Position numbers and translations under genes: made by a program. From Synechococcus sp. CC9311 (GTDB taxonomy: Bacteria; Cyanobacteriota; Cyanobacteriia; PCC-6307; Cyanobiaceae): a stretch of DNA of 64,000 nucleotides. How positions within the stretch are numbered: position 1 is the first letter of the stretch; each line of letters opens with the position of its first letter. The stretch covers positions 310,001-374,000 of the forward strand of contig NC_008319.1 of NCBI RefSeq assembly GCF_000014585.1, in the 5' to 3' direction. The notes below the pieces were generated by a model. It was given only the letters and a program-made list of their open reading frames with translations. It was not told the origin of the DNA and ran no database searches. This document shows, piece by piece, positions 56,874 to 64,000 of this stretch.

Positions 56874-57679
56874 CTAAAACAGATGCTCTGTGCTCAATCC
56901 CCTGGTGGGTCGTCACCGATCTCGATGGGACCCTGATGGACCATGACTACAACTGGGAGCCGGCACGGGAGGCGATTCGTGGCTTGCAGCTAAAGGGAAT
57001 TCCGGTGATTCCCTGTACGAGCAAAACGGCGGTGGAGGTGAAACATTTCAGGGCTGCCGTTGGGTTGAAGGACCCGTACATCGTTGAAAACGGAGGGGCT
57101 ATTCATGGGGAAACCAGTGATGGTGAGCCATGGGAGCTTGTATTGGGATGCCCTGTCGCTGAGCTTCGCCCGGTTTTGCTTGAGCTTGAGCAGTTGCTCA
57201 GTGAACCATTGCAACCTATTGACGCACTTTCGGATCAAGAAGCTTTCGACCTTCTTGGGTTGCAGGGCAAAGCGCTGCAGTTGGCGTGTACGAGATGTTG
57301 GAGTTTGCCCTTTGTTCCCCCTTCCGCATCAGCGCGGCAACGGTTGCCAGATCTCGCCAACCGGCTTGGATTCGCTGTGGTTCAGGGCAACCGTATGGGT
57401 CACCTACTCGGAGTCGATGTCAGCAAGGGTCGAGCGCTTGAGGTTTTGAAGCAGCGCCGTGCTGGCTCTCCCGTGCGGGTGCTCGCATTGGGTGACTCTC
57501 CCAATGACCAGCCCCTTCTTGATGCTGGTGATCTCTCCGTTGTGGTGCCGGGTGCGAATGGTCCCCATCCGGTCTTTGCTGAAGCCATTGCTCAAGGCCG
57601 CTATCAGTTGGCTTCTGCTTGCCATGCGCAGGGCTGGGCAGAGGCGGTCTTTCAGTACATTCTCAATGAACAGAGCTGA
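56870..57679 (+). CDS. gpgP: Mannosyl/glucosyl-3-phosphoglycerate phosphatase (HAD superfamily)
   Basis: 269 residues. The HAD motif VVTDLDGTL (Asp17, Asp19) is followed by VIPCTSKTAVEVKHF and IVENGGAIHGE, then LGVDVSKGRAL and ALGDSPNDQPLLDAGD, all typical of the MPGP/YedP line. With gpgS it would yield glucosylglycerate, a salt- and nitrogen-stress solute. Its ATG overlaps the phosphorylase stop. Confidence 0.88.
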   Translation: MTKTDALCSIPWWVVTDLDGTLMDHDYNWEPAREAIRGLQLKGIPVIPCTSKTAVEVKHFRAAVGLKDPYIVENGGAIHGETSDGEPWELVLGCPVAELRPVLLELEQLLSEPLQPIDALSDQEAFDLLGLQGKALQLACTRCWSLPFVPPSASARQRLPDLANRLGFAVVQGNRMGHLLGVDVSKGRALEVLKQRRAGSPVRVLALGDSPNDQPLLDAGDLSVVVPGANGPHPVFAEAIAQGRYQLASACHAQGWAEAVFQYILNEQS

Positions 57680-57768
57680 TGCTGAACACTTCAATCTTTT
57701 CCTCAAAGACTGAGTGAAACGCTCGCCTAAACGGGAGCAGACTTGAACAGAAGAATGATCAAGCACGG

Positions 57769-58191
57769 ATGACAGCGATTCAATGCCGATATACAGGTGA
57801 CTTGCACTGCACGGCTCAGCACGGACCCTCGGGGTCCGTCTTGAACACCGATGCGCCAACTGATCATGACGGCCTTGGCGAAAGCTTTTCGCCGACTGAC
57901 CTACTGGCGACAGCCCTTGGAACCTGCATCTTGACCATCATGGGTCTCGCCGCACGGCGCCGCGGCTGGGACCTCGTTGACGCCAGCGTCATCGTTGAAA
58001 AAACAATGACAACAGAAGGACCGCGCCGCATTGAAAGCCTTCAAGCTCAGATCAGCCTCCCTGTTGCCCTTAGTCAGGAACAGAAGACCTTGCTGAAGCG
58101 TGTCGCGAATGATTGCCCCGTTAAACGAAACCTCGACACTTCAATCACGATTGATTTGATCTGGAACGATGCAAGTTCTACGGCTCTCTAG
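57769..58191 (+). CDS. OsmC-family protein
   Basis: 140 residues. Features: SPTDLLATALGTCILTIM (first redox Cys) and RVANDCPVKRNLDTSITI (second Cys, DCPV), the pair used by OsmC/Ohr peroxidases. It probably detoxifies organic or fatty hydroperoxides. No signal peptide. Upstream gpgP ends 89 bp before on the same strand. Confidence 0.9.
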   Translation: MTAIQCRYTGDLHCTAQHGPSGSVLNTDAPTDHDGLGESFSPTDLLATALGTCILTIMGLAARRRGWDLVDASVIVEKTMTTEGPRRIESLQAQISLPVALSQEQKTLLKRVANDCPVKRNLDTSITIDLIWNDASSTAL

Positions 58192-58451
58192 TTGATTTGG
58201 CAAAGTCATCCAGGCCAAGAGACTTTGATGAGACTCCAATTCATTCCAATTTAAGTTTGTCGCGAATCAACGCAGTTCACCTTTTCGAGGTAGGTGTGTT
58301 TAGACCAAGGGAATAGATGTTGTTGTCTACTGTGATGCAGCTACGTCACCACCCGATGCGAATGGATTTGAGCGGTAGTGCTTTCACCTGCATCAAGTAG
58401 ATCCCAATTTGGTGCTCGCGGGACAGCTCACATTCCTTTTGGCTCTGTTAA

Positions 58452-59987
58452 TTATTTTTCAGTGTGCCGTAGCTCTTGTGCCTGATCAGGACTGATTCGA
58501 TCCGAGGTCTCGAGCACATGGCTGATGGTGTCAAGTGTGAGTACGGCTTGTAGCTTCACTCCGTGGCTCTGTAAACGCTGTTTGGCGCGGAGATCATGGA
58601 TTCCACCATGGTCTAAAAACACCACCACATCACGCACGTTCAAGCCAGATGATTCGAGCTTGCTGATTCCCTCCATCACGCTGCCGCCGGTAATCAAGAT
58701 GTCATCGACCACTGCCACGGTCTCCCCCTTCTTGAACTCTCCTTCCACCATGCGCCGGGTTCCATGGGCCTTCACTTCTTTCCTTGGGTAAATCAGTGGC
58801 TTATGCAATTGCAATGACAAGCCAGTAGCGGTGGGTAAAGATCCATAAGGAATCCCTGCAATGCGATCGAATCGCAATGGCCTTAGTACCTGGGCATAGC
58901 AATCGAGAACGCGATGAAAAAGAGCGGGATCAGAAATGATCTGACGAAGATCAATGTAATAGTTGAAAATTTCACCGCTTGCTTGCTTAAATTCCCCGAA
59001 TAGAAGGCAGCGAATGTCGTACAAATCGATCACAAGATCCCAAAGGTCTTGATCGATTGGCTTTACACCATCTTCCCTAACCGTCGTGATGGAGTCATCC
59101 TGATTTGATTGATCCGAGTGGGGCCAGATTCTGCATTGTTCCGGATGGATTGCATCGGTATGTGCTCTCTCTTGGAGATGTTGGTCGCGAATTCGATTGA
59201 TTCTTCCTTTGAGCGTTGAGGTCTGTTCATTGATATTGTTTCCATTCAGCAAATTTTGAGGAAGTGGAATCAACAATCCATCTCCCATCTTGTTTAGGCC
59301 GTTTTTGAGCAGACATTGCAAATTCCCTTCCTCACCCCAGAGCGAGCGGAGCATGACAAATCGTTCGGGTGCTGCTTGTCGCACATCAGCCAATATTGCT
59401 GGGTCACTGGTGCCGACTTCAAGCAAAAGTTGTTCGGGTGTCCCCCAGCTCTGGCTTTCTCGCACCACTTTTAAATAGAAAGGATTGTGGTCGTTGGGAT
59501 GATGTTGAAGATCGTGGGCAGCAGGGTTGGAGCTATGGCAATTAATGAAGACTCCTTTCCCTGGGTATAAAAGGAAAGGAGCTGCAATGTCTTGACCAGC
59601 GAAAGGATTGAGTGTTACGGCGTCGGCATGCAGGGATTGGAACAGGTAGGCAGCGATAGCGCTCGAGCTATTGAGATCTCCATGCTTGATATCGATAATG
59701 AGCGGCAGGTCTGGAGGCAGCAGTTCACGCACCTCCAAGAGCAGCTCCACTCCAGCCGAACCCATAGCTTGATAAAAGCCGAGGCTTGGTTTGTAGGCAC
59801 AAACATGATCAGCCGTTTCTTCAATTACGGACTTGCACCATGACCGGGCTTGGCTGAGCAGTGATCTGCCGTTGAGTCCGCGCAGGTCTGCCCAGCTGCG
59901 CAGCATTTCAGGATTAGGATCAAGGCCCGTCACCAGCAGCGACTTCCGACTGCTCATCGCATCGGTGAGTGCCGTGAAAAAGCCCAT
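58452..59987 (-). CDS. pyrFE: Bifunctional orotidine-5'-phosphate decarboxylase / orotate phosphoribosyltransferase
   Basis: 511 residues. Residues about 1-275 form a type 2 OMP decarboxylase (LLVTGLDPNPE; active-site Lys101 in IIDIKHGDLNSS; LNPFAGQDIAAPFL). Residues about 315-505 form orotate phosphoribosyltransferase, with the PRPP site VAVVDDILITGGS and DRIAGIPYGSLPTATGLSL. The PyrF-PyrE order matches the cyanobacterial fusion, not the PyrE-PyrF order of animal UMP synthase. It makes UMP from orotate in one chain; pyrB lies 20 kb away. The linker (about 255-315) is Gln/Asn-rich. Confidence 0.92.
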   Translation of the reverse strand: MGFFTALTDAMSSRKSLLVTGLDPNPEMLRSWADLRGLNGRSLLSQARSWCKSVIEETADHVCAYKPSLGFYQAMGSAGVELLLEVRELLPPDLPLIIDIKHGDLNSSSAIAAYLFQSLHADAVTLNPFAGQDIAAPFLLYPGKGVFINCHSSNPAAHDLQHHPNDHNPFYLKVVRESQSWGTPEQLLLEVGTSDPAILADVRQAAPERFVMLRSLWGEEGNLQCLLKNGLNKMGDGLLIPLPQNLLNGNNINEQTSTLKGRINRIRDQHLQERAHTDAIHPEQCRIWPHSDQSNQDDSITTVREDGVKPIDQDLWDLVIDLYDIRCLLFGEFKQASGEIFNYYIDLRQIISDPALFHRVLDCYAQVLRPLRFDRIAGIPYGSLPTATGLSLQLHKPLIYPRKEVKAHGTRRMVEGEFKKGETVAVVDDILITGGSVMEGISKLESSGLNVRDVVVFLDHGGIHDLRAKQRLQSHGVKLQAVLTLDTISHVLETSDRISPDQAQELRHTEK

Positions 59988-60192
59988 GGCTCTTGGGATT
60001 GATTCTTCCAGAATGGGCTCTGATCAGATTGTTCGTGACTCTGATCCATCAAATGAAGCATTTGATGATGGCAGCGATGTCGATGGCGTGGTTTGGCCTG
60101 AATGGCTCAGATCCGCATACTCAATAAACTCAGTACAAATCAATACCTTCCTTAATCTCATTGATTCACAGCCCGTTATGGCAGGTGACCAG

Positions 60193-61704
60193 TTAAGTCT
60201 TGCTCATGAAGGTGGATGATTTGATGCCGCGTTGCATCACCACTAGCCTGGACAATAAGCATCCGAGAGTCGTGAATAGTACGGCAAGATTCATTGGCAA
60301 TGTATGCAAATTGTTGGAATTTGCGTACATTGAGATGAATATCGATAGCATTAATCCCCAGAAGAACGAGAGTTCGGCGTAGAAGTCGTGCCGAAGGGTC
60401 GGATGGCTTGCATCGGCTCGAATTACATCACGAAGAATGGCTCCGCCTGCTCCAGTCATGGCGCTGAAGATTGGCCCCCAGAGGAGCAAGGGATTGCATT
60501 TTTCCTCAACGGCCACGATGACTCCAACCACGGTGAAAGCTGATAAGCCGAGGGCATCCAAAACTTGAACGGCTTTTTCTCCAAAATGAAATTTGCTTAG
60601 CTGGCTTGGCAAACCGCGTAGGTTCGTAAGCCTTGCTATCAAGTGACTGATCAGCACGAGTGCAATCACAATCATCATGTTGTGAGTGGATTGAAGGACT
60701 GCTGGTTGATCTCGATTTGCAATCAAATCCCTGATGATGCCGCCACCAAAAGCGGGAAGACTTGCAAGCACGAGTGCGCCAAATAGGCTGAATCGATCAC
60801 GTCGCGCCAGCAAAATCCCGGAAAAAGCAAATGCTGCCGTACCAATCGTTTCTAGGATGAAAAACCATGGCTGGCCTGCAGTCATGGCCAATAAGGAAGG
60901 GAAGAGATAATCGCGAACGATTTGGTTGTAACGTCCATCGCCTTTAAGCTTTTGCATCGCTTGATCAAATGCGGAAACGAGCGCTGGTGATGTGGTGCGA
61001 CGACTGAAAAGGGCGACAATTGGACCTGAGAAGATGTGATCTTTGCCGGCAATTAGATCTCGACTGAGAGATTCTTCCCAAATCAAAGTGCTCCCCACGA
61101 GGCGATCGATAGCGACTAAATCAACCTTCCCGTTCACCAGATTCTGTAGATTTTCGATGTCTGTTTTGACTGATGTCCATCGATTTTGATTGGATTGATC
61201 CTTGAGGAATCTATCGATGGCATCTCCGTAGTAATACCCAGATACAACACCTAGCCGAAGCTTGCTTGAAGGGAATGATTGCTTAAAGACATCAGGCCGA
61301 AGCATTGCGATCGCGCTCGATTCCGATCGTCGACTGATCAAAATGATGTCTTCGTTTCGATAAGGGGCTGAAAAGTAGGCATAGCGCTCACGCTCTGGCG
61401 TGATAAAAGCTCCTCCAGCTACATCTCGCATGCCCTCACTGATTTCTTGTTGATGAACCTCCCAGTCCACTTGAGGTAGTTTTAGTGTTAGTCCCAATTC
61501 CTCCTCAAACACCTCTTTCAATAACTGAACATCTAAGCCAGTAAGTTGGAGTCGGTCATTACTATTCTTTTGAAGATATTGATAGGGCTTCCAGGGGTAC
61601 CAACCTCCCTGGATGACATTTAGTTCCGAGGCAGAGACAGAGGTCGTTACGCTCATGACCAGAACCATTGACACCAATGCGATGGCTAATGTCTTGAGCT
61701 TCAC
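60193..61704 (-). CDS. Periplasmic solute-binding protein fused to a TRIC/UPF0126 membrane domain
   Basis: 503 residues. A signal peptide ends near residue 26 (VSASE). Residues about 28-268 are a type 3 solute-binding fold, as in amino-acid ABC transport (LTGLDVQLLKEVFEEELGLT, GGAFITPERERYAYFSAPY, KLRLGVVSGYYYG, VDLVAIDR). Residues about 277-490 form six to seven helices in two matching halves, each with the G-G-x-I-x-R-D motif (GGGIIRD 320-326; GGAILRD 420-426), as in UPF0126/YicG glycine transporters of the TRIC superfamily. A ligand-gated channel or transporter is inferred. It lies 88 bp after the psbA terminator on the same strand. Confidence 0.82.
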   Translation of the reverse strand: MKLKTLAIALVSMVLVMSVTTSVSASELNVIQGGWYPWKPYQYLQKNSNDRLQLTGLDVQLLKEVFEEELGLTLKLPQVDWEVHQQEISEGMRDVAGGAFITPERERYAYFSAPYRNEDIILISRRSESSAIAMLRPDVFKQSFPSSKLRLGVVSGYYYGDAIDRFLKDQSNQNRWTSVKTDIENLQNLVNGKVDLVAIDRLVGSTLIWEESLSRDLIAGKDHIFSGPIVALFSRRTTSPALVSAFDQAMQKLKGDGRYNQIVRDYLFPSLLAMTAGQPWFFILETIGTAAFAFSGILLARRDRFSLFGALVLASLPAFGGGIIRDLIANRDQPAVLQSTHNMMIVIALVLISHLIARLTNLRGLPSQLSKFHFGEKAVQVLDALGLSAFTVVGVIVAVEEKCNPLLLWGPIFSAMTGAGGAILRDVIRADASHPTLRHDFYAELSFFWGLMLSIFISMYANSNNLHTLPMNLAVLFTTLGCLLSRLVVMQRGIKSSTFMSKT

Positions 61705-61792
61705 GGATCCTTTTGTCTTGATTTTAATGCTGCTCTAATTCGGATCAATGCCATCCATCCGCCAACAAGAAAACACGATTGACTCAGGCAAC

Positions 61793-61822
61793 AAAAAGCC
61801 CCCACCAATCGGCGGGGGCTTT
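61793..61822 (-). terminator. Rho-independent terminator of psbA
   Basis: On the minus strand AAAGCCCCC and GGGGGCTTT form a 9-bp stem around a 10-base loop and continue into TTTTTGTT, 38 bases after the psbA stop. Confidence 0.93.
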
Positions 61823-61859
61823 CTAGTTCAGTTGATCTGAACTTTGGTTGGTTTCCAGA

Positions 61860-62939
61860 TCAACCGATTGCAGGTGCCTGAAGAGCCACAGGTGTGGACT
61901 CAGCAGCTGCCAGGTCGAGAGGGAAGTTATGAGCGTTGCGCTCGTGCATCACTTCCATGCCGAGACCGGCACGGTTCAACACGTCGGCCCAGGTGTTCAG
62001 GACACGGCCCTGACCATCAAGGATGGACTGGTTGAAGTTGAAGCCGTTCAGGTTGAAGGCCATGGTTGACACGCCAAGGGCGGTGAACCAGATGCCGACA
62101 ACAGGCCAGGCTGCAAGGAAGAAGTGAAGGCTACGGCTGTTGTTGAAGGAGGCGTATTGGAAGATCAGGCGACCGAAGTAGCCGTGAGCAGCCACGATGT
62201 TGTACGTCTCTTCTTCTTGGCCGAACTTGTAGCCATAGTTCTGGGACTCGGTCTCGGTTGTTTCACGAACCAAGGAGGAGGTCACCAATGAACCGTGCAT
62301 GGCGGAGAACAGTGAACCACCGAACACACCAGCAACTCCCAGCATGTGGAAGGGGTGCATCAAGATGTTGTGCTCAGCCTGGAACACCAACATGTAGTTG
62401 AAGGTTCCAGAGATGCCCAAAGGCATGGCGTCAGAGAACGAACCCTGACCGAAGGGGTAAACCAGGAACACTGCAGATGCAGCAGCAACAGGTGCGCTGT
62501 ATGCAACACAGATCCAAGGGCGCATGCCCAAGCGGTAGGAAAGTTCCCACTCACGTCCCATATAGGCGTAGATGCCGATCAGGAAGTGGAACACAACCAG
62601 TTGGAAAGGACCGCCGTTGTAGAGCCACTCGTCGAGTGAGGCAGCTTCCCAGATTGGGTAGAAGTGCAAGCCGATGGCGTTGCTGGAAGGAACAACAGCA
62701 CCAGAAATGATGTTGTTGCCATACATCAGTGAACCTGCAACAGGCTCGCGGATGCCGTCGATATCAACCGGAGGTGCGGCGATGAAAGCGACGATGAAGC
62801 AGGTGGTAGCGGCAAGCAGTGTGGGGATCATCAACACACCGAACCAACCGACATACAGACGGTTGTTCGTGGAGGTGACCCAATCACAGAACTGCTGCCA
62901 ACCGTTAGCGCCGGAGCGCTGCTGGATGGTGGTAGTCAT
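61860..62939 (-). CDS. psbA: Photosystem II D1 protein (D1:2-type, Glu130)
   Basis: 359 residues. D1 binds P680, pheophytin, QB and the Mn cluster. Visible: Tyr161, Asp170, His190 and His198 in the expected places. Residue 130 is Glu ([10 protein letters not shown]), the high-light D1:2 form; the low-light D1:1 form has Gln. The C-terminal 15-residue extension [15 protein letters not shown] should be removed after Ala344. Marine Synechococcus carry several psbA copies; only one is in this window. A 9-bp-stem terminator follows. Confidence 0.98.
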   Translation of the reverse strand: MTTTIQQRSGANGWQQFCDWVTSTNNRLYVGWFGVLMIPTLLAATTCFIVAFIAAPPVDIDGIREPVAGSLMYGNNIISGAVVPSSNAIGLHFYPIWEAASLDEWLYNGGPFQLVVFHFLIGIYAYMGREWELSYRLGMRPWICVAYSAPVAAASAVFLVYPFGQGSFSDAMPLGISGTFNYMLVFQAEHNILMHPFHMLGVAGVFGGSLFSAMHGSLVTSSLVRETTETESQNYGYKFGQEEETYNIVAAHGYFGRLIFQYASFNNSRSLHFFLAAWPVVGIWFTALGVSTMAFNLNGFNFNQSILDGQGRVLNTWADVLNRAGLGMEVMHERNAHNFPLDLAAAESTPVALQAPAIG

Positions 62940-63003
62940 GAGAACGGAAAAGAAGGTCTCACAAGGAGACGGTTACGGAAGGGCAGGATGCCCTGCCGAT
63001 TGA

Positions 63004-63030
63004 ATTGTAAAGCAACTTTGCGGTTTGTAA
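63004..63030 (-). promoter_or_regulatory. Probable psbA promoter
   Basis: Minus-strand TACAAT (-10-like; plus-strand 63004-63009) lies 15 bases after TTACAA (-35-like; plus-strand 63025-63030), about 64 bases before the psbA ATG. The spacing is short, so only the -10 is fairly secure. The leader carries a small hairpin (GGCAG...CTGCC) near 62981-62997. Confidence 0.4.
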
Positions 63031-63102
63031 CCGCTCGTTCATGAAGCAATCCTGAAGTCCGCGGCCGGGCGTTGCAGCGGATGCAGTTGTTAGCGTCCGC
63101 AG

Positions 63103-64000
63103 ATGAGCAATGCAGTGTCGATAAAGGGTTCAAGGGCAGCAGGCGAAAGGGTCCTGTTTGTGCGTTTGCCATGCAATCCGATCTTTCCGATCGGCCCGAT
63201 TTATCTGGCTGATCACTTGCACAAGTGTTTCCCGGACTTGCCCCAGCGCATTCTTGATTTGGCCGCACTTCCTGTCTTGGATGTTGAGGGCGTTTTGCTC
63301 AATGTGGTGGATCAGTTTCGGCCCACGCTGCTGGTGTTCTCCTGGAGAGACATTCAGATTTATGCCCCTGTGGATGGCCGGGGTGGAAACCCACTTCAAA
63401 ACTCATTTGAAGTGTTCTACGCACGCAACCCTCTGAAGCGTGTCAAAGGGGCCTTGGGTGGATTGCGCCTAATGACCAGTCATTACGGAGAGCTGCATCG
63501 CAATCAGAAATTGGTGCGCCATGGTTTGAAAAGGGCGCGTCGCCATAGTCCCGAGGCCCGTGCTGTCCTCGGAGGAGGCGCAGTCAGCGTTTTCTATGAA
63601 CAGCTGGGCCGATCCTTGCCCAAGGGCACGATCATCTCAATTGGCGAGGGTGAGCCCCTTCTCGAAAAGCTTCTGGCCCAGCAACCGCTAGATGGAGAGC
63701 GATGCTTCGTTGTGGGAGAGGCTCCTCGCCCTGGTTTGATCCACGAGCAACCCGAGAGCAGGCCAAAGACAGCGTGTGATTACAACTACATCTCTTCAAT
63801 CTGGCCACAGCTGGATTGGTACTTGGAAGGTGGTGACTTTTACGTAGGCGTTCAGACCAAACGAGGTTGCCCTCATAACTGTTGTTATTGCGTCTACACC
63901 GTTGTGGAAGGCAAGCAAGTTCGGGTCAATCCTGTGCAGGAAGTTGTCGCTGAGATGCGGCAGCTTTATGACCGGGGAGTGCGTGGTTTTTGGTTCACAG
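63103..64000 (+). CDS. Radical SAM protein (partial, runs off the window)
   Basis: At least 299 residues from ATG 63103, open to the end of the window. The cluster motif GCPHNCCYC (Cx3Cx2C) near residue 256 is that of radical SAM enzymes; the segment before it (about 15-250) resembles the B12-binding-type N-terminal region, with RLPCNPIFPIGPIYLADHL, LVFSWRDIQIYAP and VLGGGAVSVF. The reaction is not known. It is divergent from psbA, with 163 bp between the two starts, and may share its regulation. The C-terminal part is needed to name a subfamily. Confidence 0.85.
   Translation, partial: MSNAVSIKGSRAAGERVLFVRLPCNPIFPIGPIYLADHLHKCFPDLPQRILDLAALPVLDVEGVLLNVVDQFRPTLLVFSWRDIQIYAPVDGRGGNPLQNSFEVFYARNPLKRVKGALGGLRLMTSHYGELHRNQKLVRHGLKRARRHSPEARAVLGGGAVSVFYEQLGRSLPKGTIISIGEGEPLLEKLLAQQPLDGERCFVVGEAPRPGLIHEQPESRPKTACDYNYISSIWPQLDWYLEGGDFYVGVQTKRGCPHNCCYCVYTVVEGKQVRVNPVQEVVAEMRQLYDRGVRGFWFT

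Noticed and set aside
59986-60219. Plus-strand open frame between pyrFE and the SBP-TRIC gene
   Set aside because: It begins inside antisense of the pyrFE start and has no recognisable domain; the intergenic space is short.

Overview
The window reads as chromosome of a marine unicellular cyanobacterium of the Synechococcus (sub-cluster 5.1) type. The evidence is photosystem II genes (psbI, psbN, psbH, psbO, psbA), the nitrogen regulator ntcA, the carotene hydroxylase crtR, cyanobacteria-specific DUF families (DUF3084, DUF3146, DUF3177, DUF3769, Ycf20-like), a pyrF-pyrE fusion, very compact gene spacing with many ATGA overlaps, and moderate GC. The exact clade is not decided by what I can see. 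No CRISPR array, prophage, transposase or rRNA operon was recognised.

Layout. 1-8.8 kb: the end of glyA, a WecA/MraY-type glycosyltransferase, cinA, leuC-leuD, a secreted pentapeptide-repeat protein, a large LptD-like outer-membrane protein and psbI. 8.8-17.9 kb: a GH38 alpha-mannosidase ending against psbN, then divergent psbH with tatA, pth and DUF3146; facing them a YqgF-like protein, DUF3084, ntcA (with a textbook NtcA-activated promoter) and rph; then a BtuR-like protein without a P-loop, and dcd. 18-28.8 kb: thyX, a TxlA-like thioredoxin, a lytic transglycosylase, glmM, and a tightly overlapped four-gene block FIST - trmB - ictB-like - BadF-type kinase, followed by DUF3177 and a small partner. 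28.8-30.5 kb is an AT-rich, gene-poor stretch with one unfamiliar membrane protein. 30.5-41.9 kb: ileS, a Ycf66-like protein, tRNA-Leu(UAG), crtR, gatC, a creatininase-family protein, a queuosine-precursor transporter, an alkyladenine glycosylase, pyrB, NDH-2 and Ycf20-like.

41.9-44.9 kb is the second accessory-looking stretch: about 0.8 kb without a convincing gene but with a 41-bp palindrome, then a secreted serine hydrolase carrying five tandem ~50-residue repeats, then tRNA-Ala(CGC). 45-53.6 kb: coaBC, psbO, ATP sulfurylase, ftsH, a KDPG-type aldolase, a protein with a histone-H1-like basic tail, aroC and a cupin. 53.7-57.7 kb is a compatible-solute module: GpgS-like synthase, a GH13_18 phosphorylase and a GpgP-like phosphatase, suggesting synthesis and phosphorolytic recycling of glucosylglycerate. 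57.8-64 kb: OsmC-family protein, the pyrFE fusion, a periplasmic solute-binding protein fused to a TRIC/UPF0126 membrane domain, psbA (D1 with Glu130) and the start of a radical SAM gene.

Together the genes cover PSII build and repair (psbA, psbO, psbH, psbI, psbN, ftsH), nitrogen control, pyrimidine and nucleotide metabolism (pyrB, pyrFE, dcd, thyX), envelope synthesis (glmM, WecA-like, LptD-like, Slt) and osmolyte handling. The least conventional items are the SBP-TRIC fusion, the repeat-bearing hydrolase, the P-loop-less BtuR homologue and the two AT-rich segments.
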